Origin: Pollutimonas nitritireducens | GTDB taxonomy: Bacteria; Pseudomonadota; Gammaproteobacteria; Burkholderiales; Burkholderiaceae_B | Length of the DNA stretch: 64,000 bases | Direction of reading: 5' to 3' | Assembly: GCF_002849615.1 (NCBI RefSeq) | Contig: NZ_PDNV01000002.1 | Span: forward strand, 310,001 to 374,000 | Shown here: positions 38,442 through 46,118 of the stretch, piece after piece | How positions within the stretch are numbered: position 1 is the stretch's first letter | Layout of the letters: each line of letters begins with the position of its first letter | The notes under the pieces: generated by a model | Seen by the model: the letters and a program-made list of their open reading frames with translations, nothing else | Database searches by the model: none | What the model was told of the DNA's origin: nothing | Program-made: the position numbers and the translations under genes

Positions 38442-40868
38442 TCATGCCGTTCGCGGCCGCCTGCCTTCACGCCTCTTTCTATCCTCTTCGATCTCACGTT
38501 CCCTCTTGTCCTCTTTACTTTCTTCGTAAGGATATTTCTCCGCTGGCAGCAGCCAATCCATCAGCTTCTTCACTAGCGGAGGCATGGAAGGAGTAGGCGG
38601 CGGGTCCACATAGTAATTGTCCCAGCCTACATCTTTCGTGATCTCGGCTTCAAGCTTCTCAGCTTCCTTCCACAGCTTCTTCCCATCCACGGTTTCACAC
38701 TTAAGATTGACCAACTCAGTATAAGGTTCACTCCAGTCATACCACTCTGTCAGCCTGCGGATGATATCCCTAAAATCCCGAGTCGGCATAACGTAGGGGA
38801 ACCTGTAGTTGCTTCTCGCAAACAGCGACATCAGGCCCAGCGCCTCCAGCTTGGCGGTATATGCGGGCACTAGGGCCTTCTTTTTGTCATTGGCCGCCAG
38901 CTTTTCGATCAAACGCTCCATCCGGCGATGCGCGCGTTCCAAACCTTTGATCGGGTTGAGCGAAGCCGTGGCAAGCCCCAGCGCTTGATCATGCGAGACC
39001 CAGTTCACCTTCTTCTGGTCTTTTGGATTATGCTGCTTTTCCGCGCGTGAATACGCGACGCCAGTACGCAAGTTCAGGGGTTGCCCGCCATACGTTGCCT
39101 GTCTTATTTCATCGATGATGGTACACACGAACATAGAATAGACGGGGTGTGCGGATACGAAAATCTCATCGCCACCCAGCATGACCGTAACACTGCTTTC
39201 AAAGAGCTGAGGTCGATCCAAATCGGCCCCCCGCCCATGAAACGCCTTGCGAGCGGCGTCGAACGCATCGCCGCCAGTAGTCAGAGGGAAGTATTTTCTA
39301 AACGTGTCGACAACCTTGTCATAGGTGACACGCTTACGCTGATTAATGAGATCCGACGAGGCAAATGTCTCTTCCATCAGAGCAACGCCCTCATATCGCT
39401 GTACCTCTATCTCGCCAATGAACCAGTCGTATAGAAGCGCAATCTGAACCCCGAGATCGCGGATGTCCATGGAAAATAAAATCTGGGCCGTATAGTCTGA
39501 TGAATGGGCATAGAAGCCGAACTCGGACGCACGGCCCTGCACCGGCAGCACGCGCGACCCCTGCCTGAAATCTCTGGTCAGCACCTGACCAAGTCGGTCC
39601 CATTTGATGCTTGATACCTCATTGCTGACCTCGTCAAGCGCCGCAAGCGCCTTTGCGTGATAATCCTCCACCCCGCCCGAACCCTTTTTCCTGAACTCGG
39701 ACACAAGAAAGTCTTTGACCAGATCAAGCGCGTTAACCGCAACCAGCCAAATTTCTATCAGATCAATCTGGGTCTTGACCGTGCCCTTGGATTTGAGTCC
39801 GGCCTTGCGGGTGGGAATCTTTATGGCTTTCTTGCGTGCATCCCGAATGACATCGGGGTTCATTACAAAAACGCGCCGGCGATACTCGTAGAGCACCACC
39901 GTCCATACCTTGTCGATCCAGATGTGCAGATATTCGGCCTTCTCACGAATCAAGTCGTTGATGTCGCCGGCCTTCTTGATGACCTTGATGAAACCGCCAT
40001 GGTCGTACTCTTTTCCCCGCCGATCGTCCCGCGCAGCGTCCGGTTTCAGCACGCCCGCCGCCATCCTGCGTCCAGCGCGCGTATTCGCACCGTCCGCTTT
40101 CGCCATGAATCGCGCCATGCCAGCAGCCTTCAATGCCTCGGTAAGGATGAGGAACGTCGCTTCCAAAGGATTCTTTATGGCAAAGTTGAGCGTACGCACA
40201 CCAAACAGGAAATCGAATCGGTATCCCTTCTTCTGCAGTTTCTCTTTCAAATCGGCAATCGCCTTAAGCCGCTCTTTATCGCCATCCTTTTTGGCTTCGT
40301 CTTCGGCCTGCGGCAATAAGGCCAGCAAGCACTTGGCCAGCTCCTCGTCGAGCTTGATGAGCGTATCTGCAAAGTCTCGGCGCGTCTTGCCGATGCCGAT
40401 TATCTGAGCTGTCTTATAGTCGAGCCCGACGGTAGCAAACTTTGGCGGCGGGCCGGATTTGGTAAAAAGTTTGGTGATCGCATCCTGACGACACTTTATG
40501 AAAAGGTTGTTGAGGTGATAGCGAAGGATCTTGTCGTTGAGATCCTTGATCCCCGTGTTGTCTTTCGCCTCACCGGGAAAAACGATGACGTACAAACTGA
40601 CTTTCTGAGCGTTCTGTCCTTTAAGCAGCGTGGCTTGTTGGTAGAGGCGCAGCGTAGGCAGTTGTCGCTCTAACGCCGTCTCCAGGAAGACTCTGTCCGC
40701 GCCTTTTGGCCGCCCTTCGTCGCGCAACAGGATACGCAGGCGCTCCGATTCCTCCCAGACCGACGATAACTCGCCGTCGCGATAGCTGGCATAGCGGGGA
40801 TCGGCTTCGACATGACCGTAAAGAAAGCTGTCCGCACTACGCCCGTTAGATTCGGTGCCATAGCCCAT
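38442..40868 (-). CDS. Unknown large protein with a GGDE palm-like region (island gene 2)
   Basis: The 808-residue protein is not one I can name. Start ATG 40868 follows GGTGA and lies 13 bases after the stop of island gene 1; an ATG at 40940 would overlap that gene. Residues 1-300 are mixed helical and charged, with no signal peptide or membrane segment. Near residues 463-480 a hydrophobic strand leads into MDIRDLGVQIALLYDW. At 565-568 GGDE follows a strand (VTVML). It is followed by IFVSA, a helix, then LNLRTGVAYSRA and a helix-rich Lys/Arg segment. That order resembles the palm of GGDEF cyclases and Cas10. The tail is very basic and acidic (KEDKREREIEEDRKRREGRR). Nucleotide polymerase or cyclase activity is inference. 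Confidence 0.8.
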   Translation of the reverse strand: MGYGTESNGRSADSFLYGHVEADPRYASYRDGELSSVWEESERLRILLRDEGRPKGADRVFLETALERQLPTLRLYQQATLLKGQNAQKVSLYVIVFPGEAKDNTGIKDLNDKILRYHLNNLFIKCRQDAITKLFTKSGPPPKFATVGLDYKTAQIIGIGKTRRDFADTLIKLDEELAKCLLALLPQAEDEAKKDGDKERLKAIADLKEKLQKKGYRFDFLFGVRTLNFAIKNPLEATFLILTEALKAAGMARFMAKADGANTRAGRRMAAGVLKPDAARDDRRGKEYDHGGFIKVIKKAGDINDLIREKAEYLHIWIDKVWTVVLYEYRRRVFVMNPDVIRDARKKAIKIPTRKAGLKSKGTVKTQIDLIEIWLVAVNALDLVKDFLVSEFRKKGSGGVEDYHAKALAALDEVSNEVSSIKWDRLGQVLTRDFRQGSRVLPVQGRASEFGFYAHSSDYTAQILFSMDIRDLGVQIALLYDWFIGEIEVQRYEGVALMEETFASSDLINQRKRVTYDKVVDTFRKYFPLTTGGDAFDAARKAFHGRGADLDRPQLFESSVTVMLGGDEIFVSAHPVYSMFVCTIIDEIRQATYGGQPLNLRTGVAYSRAEKQHNPKDQKKVNWVSHDQALGLATASLNPIKGLERAHRRMERLIEKLAANDKKKALVPAYTAKLEALGLMSLFARSNYRFPYVMPTRDFRDIIRRLTEWYDWSEPYTELVNLKCETVDGKKLWKEAEKLEAEITKDVGWDNYYVDPPPTPSMPPLVKKLMDWLLPAEKYPYEESKEDKREREIEEDRKRREGRRPRTA

Positions 40869-40881
40869 CAATTCACCAAGG

Positions 40882-43482
40882 TCATATCTGTTGCAGTGCT
40901 GGCCTATTGTCCGCCAGGACGACCAGAGTGGTGGGCACATTCACGATCCATGGCAGTCCGAACGGCGTGCTGCCTGCTGCGTAAATGGCGGCCGGATCCG
41001 TCCGACCTTCGTATGGGCGGTCGATCTGCACGGCGTGCGCATCGACGACTTCGGACACGGTATACAGCTCCCCGGCAATATAGAGTTCGCGTCCAACGTC
41101 CGTCTTGCGTTTGGCGCTCCAGTGGCTGTCTGCGTTGATCGCCACGTCAACACTTCCGTTCTGGACGGCAAGCGTGCCGCTACCCCGCGCGACATCGGCT
41201 TTCCGGTCCTGCAATAGCTCAATCCAGACATCACGAAACGGGTTATCGTTGGACGAGGGCGCCACGTCGGGCGGGGGCGTCAGAATGCGTGTCAGTTCAT
41301 CCGCGTTATTCTCGGGATCGAGATAAGCGAGAACCTTGCTTTCATAGCCCGGCGTCACAGGCACGATCACGCGCGCCGCGCCAGCCTCCAGGAACGACTG
41401 TAGCTGCGGATCGACGGCGCTCGCCTCTGTCCGCAACCGCCACGATGCCCGCCGCGCCCAATGATAGGGGTAAAGAAAATAGACCATTTGCTTCCATTCG
41501 AACGCATCTTCGTAAAAGCGAACGATGGGCGCCTGGGCTTCCGCGTGATGGGGACTCATTTCCTGATGTTCGCCCACCATTTCGATGGCATTGAAATTTT
41601 GCGGGACCGTGCGCATGGACTTGATCGCCCATTTCTGCAGCTCACCGCGTTCTATGCGCCGATTCTCGGCTGACGATCGCTCCGCGATGAAGGGCGCCAC
41701 ACTTAAGTCTTTGTCTTCATCTTTTTCTTGATCCTGTTCCAGCCTCCGTTCGAGCGCCTCGTACCCGGTACGCAAGGCTTCCCACGTCCGCAATCGCCAA
41801 GCGCTTTCAGCCTCTGCGGTTCGTCTGCAGCTCAAGGTCACTTGTACATACATGCAACTGTCCCAGTGCCCGTGGACGCGACCTGAGACTGGAACGCCTT
41901 GAGGCCAGGATACGCCGGCGGGAAGCTGTAGCAGGACGCCGTCGAATGTCGTCACGCGATGTTCTTGGTTCTGCGATTTTCCACCGACGGAAAACGCGAA
42001 ATTAAACTCGCCGCCCGCCTCAAGCGCGCTCCAGGCGACTTTGGCCCATTCGGGTCGATATCCATCCGGAACGTTGATCATCCCGGTGAACTGATCTTCG
42101 GCCCACTGCTCATCGTCTTCGTTCGCGGTCGATACCCAGCCATAGCCGACATTCACATACTGAGCCGGCGGCGGCTCTACATCGAAAGCGGCGTAACGCT
42201 GCGCGAGGCAAAGATAATTATCGAAACGAACGTCCGAGGGAGAAACGTCGAAAGGCGGAAGGCGCTTGCGAACAACGCGCCGATTAGATCTTTCAAGCAA
42301 GGAAACTGCCGGCTCGGGAATATGGAACTCCACCATCATCCGCGTACCGTAATGACGCAGCTCAATGCGCTGGATTTTCTCGACCCACAAATACATACTG
42401 CTGAGCGCCTGCATCTGCTGCGTGTCGCTGATGTTATCGACCGTGTGACGGTTCAGTTCCCGTATCTTCTCGGTTATGGTCAGCCTGCGAAGCTTACGTA
42501 CGCGCTCGAAGGTTCTCTCAACCGCCTTTGAGACGATTTCGCGAGCCGTGGTAACGGTATTGGCACGGGACTCTGAGCTACTCTGCGCAAAGGCCGCATC
42601 CAAACTGGTGTCCACCTGGGTGAGCCCATATTGGCCCGACGTGTTGACGCCGGTGCTGATCGTGAAGTCGCGGCTGATGGTCTCCTGACTCTCGGCCTGC
42701 AATTCATAGCGATCGGTCGATTGGGAGTCCTTCTCGGTTTCTTTTTCGGTAATCGTCTCGGATTCCGTCAGCTCTTCGGTCACAGACGTGCGCTCATGCT
42801 CGCGTAGCTTGGACTCACCCGACATGATGTTCTCGATATGGGCGATCTCGCGCGCCGTATAGCCGACAAGCGACTCGCGCGCCACGACCAGCTCACCCCA
42901 CCCCACTGCCGACACGACCGGCTTCGGTTCGCCGGCCGCCGCCCCCGGCACTGTGGGTAGCCCTTGCGAGAGGTTTTCCTCGATCGCGCGGATCTCCGAG
43001 CAGATATGATTGGCCTCGGTGATATAAGCGCCGATATCCAGTGCAATGACCAAGTCGTCAAAGTCGACGGTGGTTCCCAAGCCTGCCAGCGTTTCCTGGT
43101 ATAGGGCTTTCTGTGGCGCGGTAAGCCTATCCTGGATCAGGCGGTTGAGATGCTCGTTCGGTTTCGTTGCCACGTCGGCAGGCGATCGCGGGCTAGACGC
43201 ACGCAGCGCTTTGGACACCGCCTCGCGATTCTCGACCATGGCGGTCTTCATCACTACACGCTGGAGCGTTTCGATATCCTTAATCTTGCGCGAAAGCTGC
43301 GCGTGGCGCGTCGTGAGATCTTTCAGCTCGCCATCGCGCTGCGCGGCCACAATATTGGCTTGACGCGAGATGATGTCTCTATGGCGCAGCCGCGGATCCG
43401 GTCGATTGGCAGGCTCTCTTTCGTCGTCAGGGGTATTGGACTGCCTTAGGCTGACCAGCCTGAAAAGTTCATTGGCGACCAT
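40882..43482 (-). CDS. Unknown large protein with Glu/Thr-rich belt (island gene 1)
   Basis: The 866-residue protein starts after a near-perfect AAGGAGAT, and no signal peptide or membrane segment is seen. Residues about 40-180 are helical. At about 195-220 comes GWGELVVARESLVGYTAREIAHIEN, described here as a family block. At about 225-265 an almost uninterrupted Glu/Thr/Ser run follows, then a Ser-rich segment. Later blocks are NRHTVDN (about 343), YGTRMMVEFHIPEPA (about 380-394), AFEWKQMVYFLYPYHW (about 656-671), GAARVIVPVTPGYE (about 700) and PWIVNVPTTLV near the end. From memory similar blocks recur in uncharacterised large proteins of other phyla; no function is known to me. It is probably cotranscribed with gene 2. 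Confidence 0.8.
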   Translation of the reverse strand: MVANELFRLVSLRQSNTPDDEREPANRPDPRLRHRDIISRQANIVAAQRDGELKDLTTRHAQLSRKIKDIETLQRVVMKTAMVENREAVSKALRASSPRSPADVATKPNEHLNRLIQDRLTAPQKALYQETLAGLGTTVDFDDLVIALDIGAYITEANHICSEIRAIEENLSQGLPTVPGAAAGEPKPVVSAVGWGELVVARESLVGYTAREIAHIENIMSGESKLREHERTSVTEELTESETITEKETEKDSQSTDRYELQAESQETISRDFTISTGVNTSGQYGLTQVDTSLDAAFAQSSSESRANTVTTAREIVSKAVERTFERVRKLRRLTITEKIRELNRHTVDNISDTQQMQALSSMYLWVEKIQRIELRHYGTRMMVEFHIPEPAVSLLERSNRRVVRKRLPPFDVSPSDVRFDNYLCLAQRYAAFDVEPPPAQYVNVGYGWVSTANEDDEQWAEDQFTGMINVPDGYRPEWAKVAWSALEAGGEFNFAFSVGGKSQNQEHRVTTFDGVLLQLPAGVSWPQGVPVSGRVHGHWDSCMYVQVTLSCRRTAEAESAWRLRTWEALRTGYEALERRLEQDQEKDEDKDLSVAPFIAERSSAENRRIERGELQKWAIKSMRTVPQNFNAIEMVGEHQEMSPHHAEAQAPIVRFYEDAFEWKQMVYFLYPYHWARRASWRLRTEASAVDPQLQSFLEAGAARVIVPVTPGYESKVLAYLDPENNADELTRILTPPPDVAPSSNDNPFRDVWIELLQDRKADVARGSGTLAVQNGSVDVAINADSHWSAKRKTDVGRELYIAGELYTVSEVVDAHAVQIDRPYEGRTDPAAIYAAGSTPFGLPWIVNVPTTLVVLADNRPALQQI

Positions 43483-43527
43483 CGGTATCTCCTTGCGTAT
43501 TTACAGACGACTGGATCCCCCTGCACC

Positions 43528-43564
43528 ATCGTTAAACAATAAACGATCGAAATCTGCGACGCAA
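43528..43564 (-). promoter_or_regulatory. Candidate promoter and operator of the island operon
   Basis: On the minus strand TTGCGT (43564-43559), 17 bases, then TATTGT (43541-43536) can serve as -35 and -10. An inverted repeat ATCGTT-8-AACGAT (43528-43547) covers the -10. The start codon with AAGGAGAT lies about 50 bases on. A dyad over the -10 suggests repression by an unidentified regulator. Confidence 0.4.
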
Positions 43565-43690
43565 GACAAATACCGTATTGGATGTACATTCGAGCGAGCC
43601 CCCGGACAAATTCGCGAAATAAACCTTGGTTCAATCGACACAAAGCGGTAAGAAGCGAGTATTCCTTTTTTTGCCCTAGGGAGGCATATC

Positions 43691-43825
43691 ATGGCGGCCC
43701 TTGTACCAACTGACTGCCAGCGCGCCGAACGTGTTGTCCCGATCCCGGGCGTCGCGTCCCGCTCTTCTCGCTCACGTCCAGGGTCAAGTCCCTGCCTAAG
43801 CAGCCAAGGTCCTGATTGCAGATAA
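43691..43825 (+). CDS. Candidate 44-residue small protein in the island leader
   Basis: An ATG preceded at seven bases by AGGGAGG, one of the strongest ribosome binding sites in the window, opens a 44-codon frame. It encodes a Cys-, Arg-, Pro- and Ser-rich peptide ending PDCR. It is divergent from the island operon. No homology is recognised and the composition is not typical of a folded protein. The frame may be fortuitous, or a leader or toxin-like peptide. Confidence 0.3.
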   Translation: MAALVPTDCQRAERVVPIPGVASRSSRSRPGSSPCLSSQGPDCR

Positions 43826-43827
43826 AA

Positions 43828-43851
43828 AATAGGCGCTCATGGGCGTCTATT
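43828..43851 (-). terminator. Hairpin with T-run downstream of tRNA-Arg
   Basis: AATAGACGC and GCGCCTATT, read leftward, pair with one A-C mismatch around a 6-nt loop and are followed by TTTTATC. It lies 10 bases beyond the tRNA 3' end. On the plus strand the mismatch becomes a G-U pair. It sits on the island side of the repeat, so the tRNA would now use an island-borne terminator. Confidence 0.55.
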
Positions 43852-43861
43852 AACATATCAC

Positions 43862-43876
43862 TGGCGTCTCCAGCAG
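43862..43876 (+). repeat. Right direct repeat within the tRNA-Arg 3' end (att site)
   Basis: TGGCGTCTCCAGCAG, the reverse complement of the last 15 nt of the tRNA including CCA, is identical to 38369-38383. Insertion here leaves the tRNA intact, which is the usual behaviour of tRNA-targeting elements. Confidence 0.8.
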
Positions 43877-43936
43877 GAATCGAACCTGCAATCTTCCCTT
43901 AGGAGGGGAAAGTTATATCCATTTAACTATGGAGAC
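43862..43936 (-). tRNA. tRNA-Arg, anticodon CCT
   Basis: The 75-nt cloverleaf includes an encoded CCA. The acceptor stem GTCTCCA pairs with TGGAGAC. The anticodon stem TTCCC/GGGAA carries loop CTCCTAA, so anticodon CCT reads the rare Arg codon AGG. The T-arm is GCAGG-TTCGATT-CCTGC. It lies between the Bug receptor gene and the island and serves as the insertion target. A perfect TATAAT lies 18 bases upstream of the tRNA 5' end. Confidence 0.96.
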
Positions 43937-43953
43937 TGAAAAACGAGAGCCGA

Positions 43954-43959
43954 ATTATA
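43954..43959 (-). promoter_or_regulatory. -10 box of tRNA-Arg
   Basis: TATAAT on the minus strand lies 17 bases before the tRNA 5' end. The -35 position falls against the terminator of the upstream gene, and no good hexamer is seen there. Confidence 0.55.
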
Positions 43960-43977
43960 AGGCAGTCGGCGGCAAAT

Positions 43978-44004
43978 AAAATCCGGGCATGCATGCCCGG
44001 ATTT
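43978..44004 (-). terminator. Rho-independent terminator after the Bug receptor gene
   Basis: A near-continuous palindrome centred on TGCA (AATCCGGGCA pairing with TGCCCGGATT, extended by A/T pairs) lies 21 bases beyond the receptor stop and is followed by ATTTGCC. It is symmetric and could act on both strands. Confidence 0.85.
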
Positions 44005-44024
44005 TATTGCAATGCTGCAAGCAC

Positions 44025-45014
44025 TTACTTGAGCTGGATATTGCCTTTGGCGACAACGTCCTTAGCCCAATCATATTGCGTTTTGATTTCCTTGGCGAAC
44101 TCTTCAGATGTATTGCCGGATGGCGCAGCACCTTGCTTTTCGAGTGTTTCGATCACTTTGGGATCTTTCAATGCGACAACGGCCGCATCGCGCAGTTTTT
44201 TGACGATTTCCGGAGGGGTGCCTTTGGGTGCCAAGAGGCCATACCAGGCTGGTTGATTAAGCTGTGGATATCCGACTTCAGCCAGGGTCGGGACGTCTTT
44301 CAGGTTGGCCAGGCGTTCTGGCCAGGCTACTGCCAACGCGCGCAGATTGCCCGCCTGGATTTGAGGCATCGACGAAGGGAGATTGTCGAACATGATTTCG
44401 ATCTGGCCACCCACAGCGTCCGTCACGGCAGGACCTGAGCCCTTGTACGGAACGTGGACGGCATCTGTGCCAGTCGCCAGCTTGAATGCTTCCCCAAACA
44501 GATGCAATACGGAGCACGTGCCCGAACTGCCATGCGAATATTTGCCAGGATTGTCTTTAAGGACCTTGACGAACTCCTTGAAATCTTTGGCGGGAAACTT
44601 CGGGTTGACCTCGATGACGTTAGGCACGTTGGCAAAATTGGTGACCGGTACAAAGTCGGTCAGGGCATCGTAGGGCATGTCACCGGGGCGGCAAGCGGGC
44701 AACACGGCAAGTGTGGACACCGTCGCGATCGAAAGGGTGTAGCCATCGGGCTTGGCGCGTGCCGCCTCGGCCGCGCCGATGGCACCACCCGCACCGCCTT
44801 TGTTCTCGACCACCATGGTTTGGCCGAGCTCCTGGCTCATGCGCTGGGTGACGATGCGCGCGACGATGTCGGTGGATCCGCCTGGGGCAAACGGAACAAT
44901 CACGCGTATGGACTGCTGAGGATAGTCGGCAGCAACCGCCACACCCACGCCGCCTATGGAAGCTACGCCGGCTGCCAGAGCCATTGCTGCGAATTTTTTC
45001 TGAATTTGAACCAT
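44025..45014 (-). CDS. Bug-family tripartite tricarboxylate receptor (TctC-like)
   Basis: The 329-residue periplasmic receptor has a Sec signal peptide (cleavage near AVA-ADYP). The Bug fold shows IRVIVPFAPGGSTDIVARI, NKGGAGGAIGAAEAARAKPDGYTL, VPYKGSGPAVTDAVGGQIEIMFDN and EFAKEIKTQYDWAKDV. Bug proteins bind small carboxylates or amides and are hugely expanded in Alcaligenaceae, many without adjacent TctAB membrane genes, as here. The ligand cannot be read from sequence. Possible ligands include the C5 dicarboxylates catabolised at 56-58 kb, but nothing links them directly. Confidence 0.92.
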   Translation of the reverse strand: MVQIQKKFAAMALAAGVASIGGVGVAVAADYPQQSIRVIVPFAPGGSTDIVARIVTQRMSQELGQTMVVENKGGAGGAIGAAEAARAKPDGYTLSIATVSTLAVLPACRPGDMPYDALTDFVPVTNFANVPNVIEVNPKFPAKDFKEFVKVLKDNPGKYSHGSSGTCSVLHLFGEAFKLATGTDAVHVPYKGSGPAVTDAVGGQIEIMFDNLPSSMPQIQAGNLRALAVAWPERLANLKDVPTLAEVGYPQLNQPAWYGLLAPKGTPPEIVKKLRDAAVVALKDPKVIETLEKQGAAPSGNTSEEFAKEIKTQYDWAKDVVAKGNIQLK

Positions 45015-45209
45015 GGGAAGTCTCTCTTTAGGAAATATTATTCGAGCTAGGGGACGGAAATTGTAGACCGACCGTAGTCTCTCAAATTAGGATAACAGTA
45101 ATTTATTGTGGATGCCTGTTACATTGAATGACAGCGAACCAACGCTTTGCGAAAGGAATCGGCAATACGCCTAAAATAGCGTCCCGCAGCCGTATCCTGT
45201 CAAGAACCC

Positions 45210-46109
45210 ATGTCTGTCATTCAACTTGTCCTGCCAGATTTTCTCTCTATCGCCCTGGGATGGGTGCTGTTTCACAAGCTACGGTTTTCCATGGACTTCT
45301 TCAAGGGCGCGGAGCAACTCGTCTATTTTGTACTGTTTCCCGCCCTGCTGTTCTATTCCATTACGCAAACTCCATTAAGCCCTTCGGGAGCTTATGTGTT
45401 GCTACAGGCCACTGTGGCCCTCATGGCCTTCGGCGTGGCCATTGCGTGGCTCGCGGTGCCAATATTGAAACCGGATCCGATCGACCACGCGTCGGTGGCG
45501 CAATGCGCGTATCGCTTCAATACGTATATTGGACTGTCGGTTGCTGGCGGCCTCGCCGGTACGGCAGGCCAAACCATCATGGCCGTCATCGTGGGATTTG
45601 CCGTTCCCGTGGCCAACATGGCTGCCGTGCATGGCCTGGCCCGCCAGAATGGCGGAAAAGTGTTCAGGGAAATAAGCAGGAATCCGTTCATTATCGCCAC
45701 CGTGCTGGCCTTGTTGTGCAATATCCTGGCCATACCCATACCGGGGTTCGTCAATGCCACATTGGGCCGACTCGGTGCATGTGCCATTGCCCTGGGATTG
45801 ATATGCGTAGGCGCCACCCTTTCCTTGAACGGGGGACGAGGCGCCGCCAGACTCATGACATGGATGATCGCCGCGCGGTTGCTGGCAATGCCTGTCGCCG
45901 CTATTCTGATCGGCTGGGGTTTGGGCCTGTCGTTGGTCGAACGACAGATGCTGTTGCTTTTTAGTGCATTGCCCACCGCGTCGTCGGCACACGTGCTGGC
46001 GGCCAGAATGGGCGGTAATGGGCCGCTGGTTGCCGTAACCATGTCGACAAGCACCCTGCTGGCCGCGCTTACCATTCCGCTATGGCTGCTCATCAGTTCC
46101 TATTACTAA
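45210..46109 (+). CDS. AEC-family transporter
   Basis: The 299-residue membrane protein has about ten hydrophobic segments in two inverted halves, as in the auxin efflux carrier family. VLFPALLFYSIT (about residues 45-56), the CAYRFNTYIGLSVAGG discontinuous helix and the ALPTASSAHVLAARMGG segment are the conserved parts. Bacterial members often carry malate or other dicarboxylates, but the substrate here is unknown. It is divergent from the Bug receptor and ends nine bases before tsaE, so it may share a transcript with that gene. Confidence 0.88.
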   Translation: MSVIQLVLPDFLSIALGWVLFHKLRFSMDFFKGAEQLVYFVLFPALLFYSITQTPLSPSGAYVLLQATVALMAFGVAIAWLAVPILKPDPIDHASVAQCAYRFNTYIGLSVAGGLAGTAGQTIMAVIVGFAVPVANMAAVHGLARQNGGKVFREISRNPFIIATVLALLCNILAIPIPGFVNATLGRLGACAIALGLICVGATLSLNGGRGAARLMTWMIAARLLAMPVAAILIGWGLGLSLVERQMLLLFSALPTASSAHVLAARMGGNGPLVAVTMSTSTLLAALTIPLWLLISSYY

Positions 46110-46118
46110 AATACTCAT

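Larger units (their letters stand above)
38369..43876. mobile_element. 5.5-kb genomic island at tRNA-Arg(CCT), two cargo genes, no integrase
   Basis: The element is bounded by 15-bp direct repeats, one being the tRNA 3' end. It holds two leftward large genes of unknown function plus a promoter region of about 380 bp. Both flanks are housekeeping genes. No integrase, transposase, plasmid or phage structural gene is recognisable. Parts look richer in A and T than the flanks by eye. Boundaries follow the repeats; mobility is inference. Confidence 0.7.

Noticed and set aside
39159-39182. Calling island gene 2 a canonical GGDEF diguanylate cyclase
   Set aside because: The motif is GGDEI, the spacing to the first aspartate is about 95 residues instead of about 40, and no inhibitory RxxD site or sensor domain is visible. 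Only a divergent palm is proposed.
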